Shown: positions 10,264 through 18,401, counted from the stretch's first letter. The stretch: 53,959 nt of DNA from Bacilli bacterium (GCA_024399115.1 JAKSHZ010000009.1:1-53959); one strand, 5' to 3'. A program made the numbers and translations. Notes: a model not told the origin generated them from the letters alone.

Positions 10264-12144
10264 TTAGTCGTTATTTTTTTCTTTCTTTTCTTTTGGTTGA
10301 CCTTTATCGATAACGAAGTGGTTTTTCTTAATGTACTTCTTAGCTTCCTTCCAAGCTTGTTCGAAGAACTTTAAGAATGCTTCTCTATCTTCTTCTAATC
10401 TAACGAAGTCATCACGAGTGACGAATTCAGTAGGTTTAACTGAATCTCTCTTGAGTTGAGTTTTCAAAGAAATAATCTCAGCTTCATAAGCTTTATTAGT
10501 TTCAGTTAAGACTTCGTTTTGACCCTTTGTCTCATCACATTCGCCTTTTACAGTGTTATATTTCTCTGTGAGATCGTTAGTAGTTGTTGATAATTTATCT
10601 TCGTAAAAAGCAGTTTTTTCTTTCATATCAGTGTCATATTTTTCATTTAATGAACTGATTTGAGCGCCATAGTTTTCTCTCATTGAAGAGATTTGTGACT
10701 CATAGTTATCTCTAGTTTCATCGAGTTTAGCTTGGTAACTATCTCTAAGTTCAGTGATTCTACTTTCGTATGCTTCAGTAACTTCAGAAACTCTTCTTTC
10801 TGATTCCGCTCTTGCTTCATTGATTGCAGCTGTGTAACGGTCAATTGTCTCAGTAAGTTTCTTTTCGTGTTCATCGTTAAGAGCGATGATTTTGTTTTCA
10901 CATTCTTCTTCAATTTTGTCGATCTTCTCATTACATTCGACTTTCATCTTTTCAATAGCTTCTTCGTTAGCTTTGATGAGTTCGTCCATTTGCTTTTTAT
11001 GAGTGACTTTAAGATCTCTAATAACTTCATCTACTTCACTTAAACGTTTTTCGATGATTCTATAAGCTTCTTCAAATTCGATTAAGTACTCTTCAAGAGT
11101 TTTTCCATCCATATCTGCTTTCGCATGGATGCTTTTTAACTTCTTTAAAAGTTCATTCTCTCTATTGAGTTTTTCTTGTTTTAAATATTCTTGATATGCT
11201 TTTTCAAGTTCACCTTCTAAACCAGTGCCGTATGAATAAGTAATGAATGAGGTAAGCATTACTAATTCAGACATATCGTTAAGGATAGCTGGTTTAAATG
11301 GGGAGAGTGACTTTTCAATTCTTTGAACAGTGAAGCCATCTCCTTGATAGTTAGCGATAAAGTCGAAACATGTAAGTGATTCTCTGAAGTTTCTATTCAT
11401 CTTTAATACGTTAGTCTTTGTGATAGGACGTTTGACCATATCAGCTTTAGCGACTGTAAGCATTAAAGGAGTTTTCAAAAGAACGAGAATGTTCGAAAGC
11501 ATATCGTTTAATCTATCGATAATTGCTTTCGCAGAGTTTCTATTTGCGTATAATTCATCGTTAAGTCTCTCTTCGTGGAGGGAAATATCGATGTTCATTT
11601 TTCTATTTCCGAAGTCAATTTTTCTCTTATAGAATGCATTAGCTTCGTATTTGTTAGTCATTTCCTTAATTGCGTTTAAACGTTTTGAGACAAAGTCTCT
11701 TAAGTAGACTAACGTTGTGTAAATGACTCTATTTTCATAGACCGCAAAATCACTTTCCTTTTGAATCATGAGCATCTTATCTGGAATGACACTTGCTTGT
11801 GCGTTTGGATCAGGTTCATGAGTGATATAGTTAGAATGTTTTGCTAAATCTTGAATTGAAGAAACTGAAGTTTTTCTAATCTTTTCGATTGGTAAAACTT
11901 CACCGTCATTTCTAATGAATTGACGTTCTTCAGCGATGGCTTTTTGAATGAATGGGATACCTCTTTCAATAGCTTCTACCCAGTCCTCTTCAATTGTGCA
12001 TGTTGAAAAGTAGACAACGATGTCTTCTTTTGCTTTTCCACCTGAAGTGCCGTTACTCTTTTTAAAACGTACACTATCGGCGTCAAGGATGGTTGTCTTT
12101 TTATATTCTGTAAAAGCTCTGTAAAGAATATCTAATGAGTTCAT
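10264..12144 (-). CDS. McrC/DUF2357-like N-terminal domain fused to a long coiled coil, no nuclease
   Basis: 626 aa, soluble, no signal peptide. Residues about 80-310 resemble the DUF2357/McrC N-terminal region: a VIPDKM stretch, then FAVYENRVIYTTLVYLRDF, then a LLKTPLML and ITKTNVLKMNRNF segment, in the usual order (recognised by eye). Residues about 325-590 are a long charged coiled coil with imperfect 14-residue steps around YES-QI and NYG-AQI. The C-terminus (about 600-626) is Lys-rich. I see no PD-(D/E)XK nuclease motif, which McrC proteins normally carry. The gene sits between two McrB-like ATPase genes, the expected partner position for an McrC-type activator. It starts 3 nt after the upstream stop. 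It could bridge or stimulate the ATPases; the DUF2357 assignment is moderate, the coiled coil is certain. Confidence 0.75.
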   Translation of the reverse strand: MNSLDILYRAFTEYKKTTILDADSVRFKKSNGTSGGKAKEDIVVYFSTCTIEEDWVEAIERGIPFIQKAIAEERQFIRNDGEVLPIEKIRKTSVSSIQDLAKHSNYITHEPDPNAQASVIPDKMLMIQKESDFAVYENRVIYTTLVYLRDFVSKRLNAIKEMTNKYEANAFYKRKIDFGNRKMNIDISLHEERLNDELYANRNSAKAIIDRLNDMLSNILVLLKTPLMLTVAKADMVKRPITKTNVLKMNRNFRESLTCFDFIANYQGDGFTVQRIEKSLSPFKPAILNDMSELVMLTSFITYSYGTGLEGELEKAYQEYLKQEKLNRENELLKKLKSIHAKADMDGKTLEEYLIEFEEAYRIIEKRLSEVDEVIRDLKVTHKKQMDELIKANEEAIEKMKVECNEKIDKIEEECENKIIALNDEHEKKLTETIDRYTAAINEARAESERRVSEVTEAYESRITELRDSYQAKLDETRDNYESQISSMRENYGAQISSLNEKYDTDMKEKTAFYEDKLSTTTNDLTEKYNTVKGECDETKGQNEVLTETNKAYEAEIISLKTQLKRDSVKPTEFVTRDDFVRLEEDREAFLKFFEQAWKEAKKYIKKNHFVIDKGQPKEKKEKNND

Positions 12145-12147
12145 AAA

Positions 12148-13518
12148 TTATGCGTTCATTGCCATCTTTCTAATTGTTTGTTCACAAACAGGCATACAGT
12201 CTTGACCGAATACTTCGTTGAGTTTAGCAACGATTTCTTCGCATTTGTTCTTAACTGTAATTGGGTTTGTTGCTTCGAGTTTTCTTAAAACTTTCTTAGC
12301 TAAAATATCATCGAGTGCTTCGAGTTCAGTTCCACCACATGCGATGTAAATAGGAACATATGCTTCGATTTGCTTTCTGATACGGTTACCGAAAGTAATT
12401 GAGAAAGTTTTTGTGATATAAGCATCGAATTCTTTGATTCTATTTCTACCACGCTTTGTAAGAGCGAACTCTTTCTTAGCGTTTTTGATTAAGTTATTAA
12501 ATGTATCGATAGAAATAGTTACAGGTTCTGCGTTATCTTCGCCGATAAATGGTTCACATCTATAGTCTAAATTTAAGACCATTGATCTATCGTAAACTTT
12601 ATCTGAAATAGCGAATGTAGAGTCATCGTTATTAGCAGTTCCAATAAAGAAAACGTTATCAGGAAGTAATAAAGTACCACTGTGTAATTCTTTTGGGTCC
12701 TTAGGAGAAATTGATGTAGTAACTTCAAGGATTCTTTGATCTAATGTTGGTAATTCGAGTAATGAAAGGAATTCTGCGAAGTAATACTCAACACGAGCGA
12801 TGTTCATTTCATCGAGAACGATTAAGAAAATCTTGTTTGTTTTATTAGCTTCGTAGAGTTTTTCAAGAATCATAGATTCGTTAAATCTACCTGTGAATTC
12901 GTTATAGTAACCAATAAGGTCACTTCTTTCCTTCCACATTGGTTGGACTGGGATAACTGTAGTTTGAACACCAGTGAATTTACCCCAAGCAACTGGAAGA
13001 GAAGTTTTACCAGTACCAGACATACCTTGGAGAATCATGATTTTTGAAACACCAAAGGATGCGATAAATCTTCTGATATCAGTAATTGAATAGTAAAGAG
13101 GGTTACCTTCGATATGAGAAGCAAAGCTTCTAAATCTACGGCATAAATGTTCCAAAGTTAATCCTTCAGTTGAATCGATATGTTCCTTTGATGGGAACTT
13201 CTTATCTAATGCGGATAATTTTTGGAATCTGTTTCCGTCTGTTTTAACATCTCCACCTTTAGTTGTGGTTTTTGCTTTGTGTTTTCCATCGCCATCTTGG
13301 ACGATTGTTTCACTACCATGTACCTTTTCAATTCTTTCACTAGTTAAGTGTTCATTAATAATGAAAAGAATTGCAATGGAAATGATAGCCAAAGCAAAAA
13401 TACAAATATAAACGATAATCGCAATATTTGATGTGAAGATATCTAAGAAAGATTCGCCTACTGTGCCTAATGGGCTTTCAGCTTCTTCAAATGTAAGGAG
13501 TGCGAAATTAGTTTTCAA
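12148..13518 (-). CDS. membrane-anchored McrB-like AAA+ ATPase (one N-terminal helix)
   Basis: 456 aa with a TTG start at 13518. GGAGG lies 8 nt upstream and no ATG occurs nearby. It overlaps the previous gene by 11 bp. One membrane helix (about 31-54), with an acidic N-terminus likely outside, is followed by a Lys/Gly/Asp-rich linker and the AAA+ core: Walker A GMSGTGKT at 165-172, Walker B with Asp236 and Glu237, the LIGYYNE insertion, sensor 1 GTANND, and VYDRSM as Arg finger. From about residue 95 onward it is nearly collinear with the 485-aa ATPase at 8786-10243, down to the same C-terminal helical lid. The pair probably arose by duplication and may form a mixed ring, possibly with the degenerate homologue encoded just upstream. 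No DNA-binding domain is present. Confidence 0.88.
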   Translation of the reverse strand: MKTNFALLTFEEAESPLGTVGESFLDIFTSNIAIIVYICIFALAIISIAILFIINEHLTSERIEKVHGSETIVQDGDGKHKAKTTTKGGDVKTDGNRFQKLSALDKKFPSKEHIDSTEGLTLEHLCRRFRSFASHIEGNPLYYSITDIRRFIASFGVSKIMILQGMSGTGKTSLPVAWGKFTGVQTTVIPVQPMWKERSDLIGYYNEFTGRFNESMILEKLYEANKTNKIFLIVLDEMNIARVEYYFAEFLSLLELPTLDQRILEVTTSISPKDPKELHSGTLLLPDNVFFIGTANNDDSTFAISDKVYDRSMVLNLDYRCEPFIGEDNAEPVTISIDTFNNLIKNAKKEFALTKRGRNRIKEFDAYITKTFSITFGNRIRKQIEAYVPIYIACGGTELEALDDILAKKVLRKLEATNPITVKNKCEEIVAKLNEVFGQDCMPVCEQTIRKMAMNA

Positions 13519-14731
13519 TTCTGTTACCTCCTTTATCGAATAAGACTAAGTACTCTTTAATAACTTTGATTGTTAAAGGTGTATTACCTGCACCAAAGTA
13601 TTGTTCGAGAGTTCTTTCTAAGTCGTGATCATCTACGTAATCTTGTGGACGTGAAGTGATGATAGCTTCTGAAATAATATTTCTTGCTAAAGAGATATCG
13701 ATTGCTTCATTTTCTTCAACTCCAGCAGAGAGTAAGACTGTTAAATATTGTTCGTTTCTTCTAACGATTTTGTTGTGCATTGAGTAGCCGTTAATATCGC
13801 CGATGACATTTGATAATGCATCGAATTTTCTCCAGCCATCTTCACTGACAGCAACTTCGTTCATAGCGTTTCCTAAGCTTCTAGTAAGTTCAGTTATGCT
13901 GAGGCTAACGCCGAGTAATTGAGGTTGTCTTTCAACTTCAGTTTGTTCAACTGGTAATGTGGCGACATATCTAAGTAATCTTCTTGAGATATCGAAAGGA
14001 ACTTGTCCTTCTTTTAATGAGAAGATAATGAAGAAGTTATTTGGGATAGAAACACTTCTTCCTTGACCAGTTAAGTAGTTTTCACCAGTTGGGTTATCGA
14101 TGAAATAGTAAAGAGGGCGGAAGAACTCTAATACTTTCTTGCTCTCTAAATTGTTAACGTAGAAGAAAACTGGTTTTTCTGGATCATTCTTTGCAGCATT
14201 GATTGCTGGGAAAATGTTTGATAAGTGTGAAATGCTATCGTTTTCTTCACTTGCATCAAATGAAAAACGGTTTAATTCAAACATTTCAAAGAATGATTTT
14301 AGGAATTTTTCTGATGGTTCTTTTTCAAATCTAATGAAATGTGAATAGTTCATTGCAGAAAGAAGGTCTAAACCAAATCTTCCTGATAAACCTCTTGATT
14401 CCATAGCTTCATCAATAAGTGAAGCCATTTCTTTATATGTTTTATATTTGCTCTTTTCGACCATTCTGTCTTTGAGCTCATTACTGTATAAATCGTCTTC
14501 GTCGTCAAAAACTTCTTCAGCGTAATACATAGCTGTTCCGTCTTCGTTAAAAGTAATTGTCTCTTCTTCAACCTTCTTTTTAGATTGAGAACGGCGAACT
14601 ACTTCATTAGAAAACTCTGCAACTCTGATAAATCTACCACTACCAAGAATTGCGACATTTGTATCTTTGATAGTTACAACGTCTTTATCTAGTAAGCCTG
14701 TTTTTTCTTGGATATATTTATTCTCTTTCAT
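13508..14731 (-). CDS. degenerate AAA+ homologue of the McrB-like ATPases (pseudo-ATPase)
   Basis: 407 aa from the ATG at 14731, chosen because AGGA lies 8 nt upstream; a TTG two codons earlier is too close to it. No membrane helix. It aligns by eye with the C-terminal half of the two neighbouring ATPases. IPNNFFIIFS matches LPNNVTFIGT (sensor 1 strand) and VPFDISRRLLR matches FAISDKVYDR. The lid segment NKIVRRNEQY matches NRIRRQIEQY, followed by AGVEENEAID against GGTETEALDD. At the Walker B place it reads FFYVNNLES instead of LIVLDEMN, and at Walker A a charged stretch with EKEPSEKF replaces GMSGTGKT, so nucleotide hydrolysis is very unlikely. Presumably a structural subunit of the AAA+ assembly. 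Homology is well supported by several collinear blocks; role is inferred. Confidence 0.8.
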   Translation of the reverse strand: MKENKYIQEKTGLLDKDVVTIKDTNVAILGSGRFIRVAEFSNEVVRRSQSKKKVEEETITFNEDGTAMYYAEEVFDDEDDLYSNELKDRMVEKSKYKTYKEMASLIDEAMESRGLSGRFGLDLLSAMNYSHFIRFEKEPSEKFLKSFFEMFELNRFSFDASEENDSISHLSNIFPAINAAKNDPEKPVFFYVNNLESKKVLEFFRPLYYFIDNPTGENYLTGQGRSVSIPNNFFIIFSLKEGQVPFDISRRLLRYVATLPVEQTEVERQPQLLGVSLSITELTRSLGNAMNEVAVSEDGWRKFDALSNVIGDINGYSMHNKIVRRNEQYLTVLLSAGVEENEAIDISLARNIISEAIITSRPQDYVDDHDLERTLEQYFGAGNTPLTIKVIKEYLVLFDKGGNRIEN

Positions 14732-14741
14732 AAACAAAATC

Positions 14742-15494
14742 CTATAAACCTAAGCTACCATATCCAACACCATAGATGATGTCGTAGTCTTGTTGACAGA
14801 TTGAGTAGCTAGTGAACCAAACGAAAACAAAGAGTGCGACTAAAATGAGTCCGATAACAAATGGAACAACTGCGAATGGTCTTCTTTTAATTGTGTATGT
14901 TCCGTCTTTTGTATCTTCTGGAGATGATTCAACAACTGGTTGTACGTTAGAAACTTCAGCTTGAACACCTTCAACTGGCATAGCAACTTCATCAGAAACT
15001 GGAGCAACTGGTGCTACTGGAGCGACAGGTGCAGTAGGCGCTGCATATTGTTGAACGTGTGGAACATCAATTGATTGAGGAACTTCTTGAGCTGGCTTTT
15101 TAGCACCAAATGGTTCAGGAATTCTTCTTACATCAACGAATTTGTCGTTAACAAAGCCTTTGCTAGCAAAGACTGCTCTTTCAACAAAAACTTCTACTGC
15201 GTCACATTCTCTTTCAACTGGAATTGGTTCATCGATTTCAAATTCACCAGCTAAGTGATAACAATCTGGAATATAGAACTTACCTTCTTTTAAGAATTGG
15301 CCTGTAGCGTCATATTGTCTAACAGAGAAAAGAATAGAGAGTAAAGCGTCTCCTGCTTTGTTAGATAAAGTGAGATAAGCATATCTGTTATTTTCTTTAT
15401 CTGCGTAAACACAAGCGTCATTCATTACGAAGCTGTTTTTTCTTGTGTTAACGATTCTTGCGTGAATATTTTTAAAATATTTTAACTCGATCAT
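14742..15494 (-). CDS. tail-anchored protein with Ala-Pro-Val linker
   Basis: 250 aa, function not recognised. Residues about 1-125 form a soluble, beta-rich domain (alternating hydrophobic strands, no Cys pair that would suggest zinc). Residues about 130-200 are a low-complexity linker with Ala-Pro-Val repeats and Glu/Val/Pro-rich sequence. Residues about 209-230 (FVIGLILVALFVFVWF) are a single membrane helix near the C-terminus, leaving a short tail with YGVGYG. The topology suggests a cytosolic domain tethered to the membrane on a flexible arm. It sits between the 227-aa membrane protein and the degenerate AAA+ gene with gaps of 10-15 bp, so it is probably a membrane adaptor of the same machine. 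Start ATG at 15494 with a GGGAGG site. Confidence 0.75.
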   Translation of the reverse strand: MIELKYFKNIHARIVNTRKNSFVMNDACVYADKENNRYAYLTLSNKAGDALLSILFSVRQYDATGQFLKEGKFYIPDCYHLAGEFEIDEPIPVERECDAVEVFVERAVFASKGFVNDKFVDVRRIPEPFGAKKPAQEVPQSIDVPHVQQYAAPTAPVAPVAPVAPVSDEVAMPVEGVQAEVSNVQPVVESSPEDTKDGTYTIKRRPFAVVPFVIGLILVALFVFVWFTSYSICQQDYDIIYGVGYGSLGL

Positions 15495-15508
15495 ATTATC
15501 TCCCTCCC

Positions 15509-16192
15509 CTACTTAGCAACGTGATTACGTATGCCGAATAACCAAGCGAAACTCAAAGGTAAACCTAAGATTGATGCGCTAGCAATAGCATATAAATAAA
15601 TTGGATTAAAGTATTGCATACCTTCATCACTTACATAAATGAGCATGACTATAATGCCTGATGCACAAGCAATAGCTGCACATAATGTTGGGAAAATAGC
15701 AGCGAATGATAAAGCGCCACCACTTGGGTTAGCTGATTCATCGCTTCCAGATTTTTTACCGTTAGCACCATCAACTACGATTGCAGCTTGCTCAACGTTC
15801 TCACGGATTGGAATGCTAACCATTTTTCCTTTTGCGAAATCAAAATCTAAGTATGAAACTTTTCTCTTGTTTGAATATGTTACTAATGTGATAGTTGCTT
15901 TTTTGATATTATCTTGAGCAACGAAAATTAATAAATCACCCATCTTAACGATAGATTTGAATGTATTTTTAATAAGTACGTTATTTGTTAATAAACTACC
16001 ATCAGGGCCGAATGAACTAGGGTTTAAAGCTTTGATACGTCTACTTCTGCTAACTTTAATAACAATGATAGGCAATAAGATACCAACAGCGAGTAAGACA
16101 GGGTTAACCATCATAAAAATACTGTAAAGCCAGCTTGCAAATTCTTGGTTTGCAATTAATTCTTCACTAACTTCGAATGTTAAGAAATTCAT
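15509..16192 (-). CDS. three-helix membrane protein of the AAA+/transglutaminase operon
   Basis: 227 aa, not recognised. One membrane helix (about 27-47) is followed by a basic stretch (SRSRRIKAL), a beta-rich domain (about 55-140), a short Gly/Ser linker, and two further helices (about 160-187 and 197-220). Basic residues after helix 1 suggest the middle domain is cytosolic. The start ATG at 16192 lies 2 nt after the preceding stop and has AAGGAGG upstream. Co-transcribed with its neighbours. Likely a membrane subunit or scaffold; no enzymatic motif seen. Confidence 0.75.
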   Translation of the reverse strand: MNFLTFEVSEELIANQEFASWLYSIFMMVNPVLLAVGILLPIIVIKVSRSRRIKALNPSSFGPDGSLLTNNVLIKNTFKSIVKMGDLLIFVAQDNIKKATITLVTYSNKRKVSYLDFDFAKGKMVSIPIRENVEQAAIVVDGANGKKSGSDESANPSGGALSFAAIFPTLCAAIACASGIIVMLIYVSDEGMQYFNPIYLYAIASASILGLPLSFAWLFGIRNHVAK

Positions 16193-16194
16193 AA

Positions 16195-17091
16195 TTATTT
16201 ACCCTCCTTTTTCTTTAATTGAGAAATAGTAATTGCTTCTAAATCTTTTTCGTCATCCTTAAATAAAGAAACGTAAGAAGGTTCTTCGCCTGCTACTTCT
16301 TTAACAACGATTGGTTTCTTCAAAGGGATCTTAGCTTTGAAAACTTCGTATCTGCCTGTTAAAGATGAAAGGGAAACAACTCCGAACCATGCTAAAGCAA
16401 GTAAGAAAACAAGTACCCAGATACCGATTTCAATTAATGGATACCAGATTTCTTGACCCATACCTAAGACATAAATCATTCCATAAACGCCACCAGCGAC
16501 GATTGGAACTGAAAGAATGTATTCTCCAAAATAGCTCCAGAAGATTCTTCCTTTAATTCCTTTTGAATAATGTCTAGCAACGAACATGATGTCACTTGTT
16601 TCACCATCAGTGAGATTTGCGCCGACAAATCCATAAGCGAAACTATTAATGAATCCCACTAATAATGCAATTGAAGAAATTGCAATGTGAATAATCATTA
16701 AAACTAAATCCATTAATTCGTTATAAAGTTCTGAATTAACATTAACAATTTGTGCCTTGTAAATCATAAGTGGAACATAACTTAAGAATGCAACCATACA
16801 AATTGTTAAGTCCCTAACTAAATAAGCGCCAGCTAAACCAAAGTATTTCTTAGGATTATTAGATCCATGGAAAGCCTCTGCTAAGTTGAACTCTCTAGTT
16901 TCAGCTGCCATCTTTGCTACGTTTGAGTCTGCAATTGCAAAGAATGGTCTTAAGAAAAATACCAATTTTCCAACAAAGGAAACAAAAAGGTACATTAAAA
17001 AGCTGACTCTTTCTTTAAAGGACATTCTGCGATAGACAAAACGACCTTCGACCCAGCCTTTTTTGAAGTAATAACCGCTTTTTTTATTCAT
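16195..17091 (-). CDS. polytopic membrane protein, first gene of the operon
   Basis: 298 aa from the ATG at 17091. The longer open frame upstream runs through nusG in another frame and is spurious. The chosen start follows the promoter at 17114-17143 and a GGGG-containing weak ribosome site. An aromatic, basic N-terminus (KKSGYYFKKGW) precedes about five membrane helices: about 28-52, 85-107, 125-155, 180-205 and 212-238. A basic and acidic cytosolic tail of about 55 residues contains PLKKPIVVKE. I do not recognise the family. As first gene of the ten-gene unit it is the natural candidate for a membrane platform or channel of the AAA+ system. Confidence 0.75.
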   Translation of the reverse strand: MNKKSGYYFKKGWVEGRFVYRRMSFKERVSFLMYLFVSFVGKLVFFLRPFFAIADSNVAKMAAETREFNLAEAFHGSNNPKKYFGLAGAYLVRDLTICMVAFLSYVPLMIYKAQIVNVNSELYNELMDLVLMIIHIAISSIALLVGFINSFAYGFVGANLTDGETSDIMFVARHYSKGIKGRIFWSYFGEYILSVPIVAGGVYGMIYVLGMGQEIWYPLIEIGIWVLVFLLALAWFGVVSLSSLTGRYEVFKAKIPLKKPIVVKEVAGEEPSYVSLFKDDEKDLEAITISQLKKKEGK

Positions 17092-17113
17092 AAAAACTAC
17101 CCCGTGATGTTTA

Positions 17114-17143
17114 ATTATTGCATTTATATAAAATAAATGTAAA
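17114..17143 (-). promoter_or_regulatory. promoter of the ten-gene AAA+/transglutaminase operon
   Basis: On the minus strand TTTACA (17138-17143) is followed after 18 nt by AATAAT (17114-17119), with TG one base upstream of it as an extended -10. It lies just downstream of the nusG terminator and about 22 nt before the ATG at 17091, so the operon appears to have its own promoter. Confidence 0.55.
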
Positions 17144-17144
17144 G

Positions 17145-17167
17145 AAAAAAGCAGTCGAGACTGCTTT
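17145..17167 (-). terminator. intrinsic terminator after nusG
   Basis: Perfect 9-bp inverted repeat AAAGCAGTC / GACTGCTTT with a 2-nt spacer, followed on the minus strand by a run of T. It separates nusG from the downstream operon. Confidence 0.85.
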
Positions 17168-17194
17168 ATTCCACTAAATTTGGTAAATTTAGAA

Positions 17195-17806
17195 TTAGAT
17201 TCTTTCAATTTCAGAGAAATCGACTTCAATTTTAGTTGATCTACCGAAGAAGATAGCTTCAACATCAACTTGTCCAGTTTCTTTGTTGATTGAGATGATT
17301 CTGCCTTCAGTGCCTTCAAGTGGACCATGAATAACTTTGACGAAATCGCCTTCGTTATATCTGTCGTACATTGAATCATCAACCATGCCCATTCTCTTAA
17401 GGACTGGTTCAATTTGTTCTCTTGGAACTGGGAATGGCTTTGTACCTTTACCAGAAGAACCAACGAAACCAGTAACGCCTGGAGTATTTCTGACAACATA
17501 CCATGCATAGTCAGACATAATCATTTCAACGAAAACATAACCAGGATATAAGTTTTTCATTCTAGTTTTGCCAGTTGGAACGCCATCTTTCATGACTTGA
17601 ACTTCTGTTTCAGCAACGATGATACGGAAAATTAGATTTTCCAATCCCATTGTTTCAATACGTCTTTTTAAGTTTTCAGCGACTTTCTTTTCGTGTGTAG
17701 AATATGAGTTAACAACGTACCAAGCTTTTTCGCCCTTAGCACTTTTGTCCATATTTTCATCACCAAAGTCAGTTGATGAATCAGTAAATTTAATATCGTC
17801 TACCAT
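17195..17806 (-). CDS. nusG: transcription termination/antitermination factor NusG
   Basis: 203 aa. NusG binds RNA polymerase and Rho or the ribosome. An N-terminal extension of about 26 acidic residues precedes the NGN domain (AWYVVNSYSTHEKKVAENL, LYPGYVFVEM, WYVVRNTPGVTGFVG). The C-terminal KOW domain contains GDFVKVIHGPLEGTEGRI. The start ATG at 17806 has GAGG upstream, 11 nt after the secE stop. The order rpmG-secE-nusG is the standard Gram-positive one. rplK-rplA do not follow; instead a terminator and the AAA+ operon do. Confidence 0.97.
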   Translation of the reverse strand: MVDDIKFTDSSTDFGDENMDKSAKGEKAWYVVNSYSTHEKKVAENLKRRIETMGLENLIFRIIVAETEVQVMKDGVPTGKTRMKNLYPGYVFVEMIMSDYAWYVVRNTPGVTGFVGSSGKGTKPFPVPREQIEPVLKRMGMVDDSMYDRYNEGDFVKVIHGPLEGTEGRIISINKETGQVDVEAIFFGRSTKIEVDFSEIERI

Positions 17807-17817
17807 ACTAATACCTC

Positions 17818-18006
17818 TTATTTAGCGTTATTTGAGAGAATTTCGATTAATTTTTGGCCTAACAAATCTTCACCGAAAAGAACTAAACCAATTAAAAATG
17901 AAATTACAATAACGACAACAATTGACGGAACAAGAACATCAGCCTTTGGCCAACGAACTCTTTTTCCTTCTTTAATAACATCTTTTGTAAATTTTCTGAG
18001 CCCCAT
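17818..18006 (-). CDS. secE: preprotein translocase subunit SecE
   Basis: 62 aa, single-helix SecE of the Gram-positive type. The amphipathic segment FTKDVIKEGKRVRWPKADVL precedes one membrane helix at about 28-50. The KRVRWP signature is diagnostic. Strong AAGGAGG site, and 13 bp from the rpmG stop. It forms the SecYEG channel with SecY. Confidence 0.95.
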   Translation of the reverse strand: MGLRKFTKDVIKEGKRVRWPKADVLVPSIVVVIVISFLIGLVLFGEDLLGQKLIEILSNNAK

Positions 18007-18018
18007 ACAGGTTCCTCC

Positions 18019-18165
18019 TTATTTACTAATCTTGTGGACTGTTACTTTACCACAATGCTTACAAAACTTTTTAAATTCTGGAATTTTATCTCCATCCTTT
18101 TTAATAGTGGTTGTATAGTTTCTTGACAAGCATTCTTCGCAAATTAAAAGAACTTTTTCTCTCAT
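18019..18165 (-). CDS. rpmG: 50S ribosomal protein L33 (zinc-binding form)
   Basis: 48 aa. Two Cys pairs, CEEC and CKHC, mark the zinc-binding (C+) version of L33. The sequence begins MREKVLLICEEC and ends VHKISK. Of two in-frame ATGs, 18165 is chosen because GAGG sits 9 nt upstream of it, while the ATG three codons earlier directly abuts the site. First gene of the rpmG-secE-nusG unit. Confidence 0.93.
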   Translation of the reverse strand: MREKVLLICEECLSRNYTTTIKKDGDKIPEFKKFCKHCGKVTVHKISK

Positions 18166-18199
18166 CTTATCCATCCTCACTATCTAAGTTTGTGTCAAT

Positions 18200-18228
18200 A
18201 GTCTAACACCGGTTTAATGTATTGTAAA
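18200..18228 (-). promoter_or_regulatory. promoter of rpmG-secE-nusG
   Basis: TTTACA (18223-18228), 17-nt spacer, TAGACT (18200-18205) preceded by TGT, on the minus strand. A small dyad GTATT/AATAC overlaps the -35 hexamer and could be an operator. Confidence 0.45.
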
Positions 18229-18238
18229 TACAAATATT

Positions 18239-18397
18239 TTATTTTTCTAAGATAACAATTGCGATGAAACACGCGACCATTAATAAAAGTATAGAGCCGA
18301 TAATAATAGTTCCAGTTCTTAAGAATTTTGCGTTATTTTTTTCAAAATTTTCATCGATTTCTTCTTCGACTAATTCAGTTTTATTATTTTCGATCAT
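18239..18397 (-). CDS. 52-aa single-pass membrane protein
   Basis: 52 aa. An acidic N-terminus (KTELVEEEIDENFEKN) is followed by one hydrophobic helix (about 29-50, TIIIGSILLLMVACF) and a short LEK end. The ATG at 18397 has GAGG 8 nt upstream; that site overlaps the end of the FolT gene, so the two are coupled. Not recognised; the downstream position in the smpB-folC-folT unit is the only clue. Confidence 0.7.
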   Translation of the reverse strand: MIENNKTELVEEEIDENFEKNNAKFLRTGTIIIGSILLLMVACFIAIVILEK

Positions 18398-18401
18398 CTT
18401 T

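Noticed and set aside
8786..13518. Classical McrBC restriction system
   Set aside because: No DNA-binding domain, no nuclease motif, and membrane anchors on both ATPases.
17092..17508. Open frame extending the first gene of the AAA+ operon upstream through nusG
   Set aside because: It runs in another frame over nusG, a terminator and a promoter; the product there has no family features.
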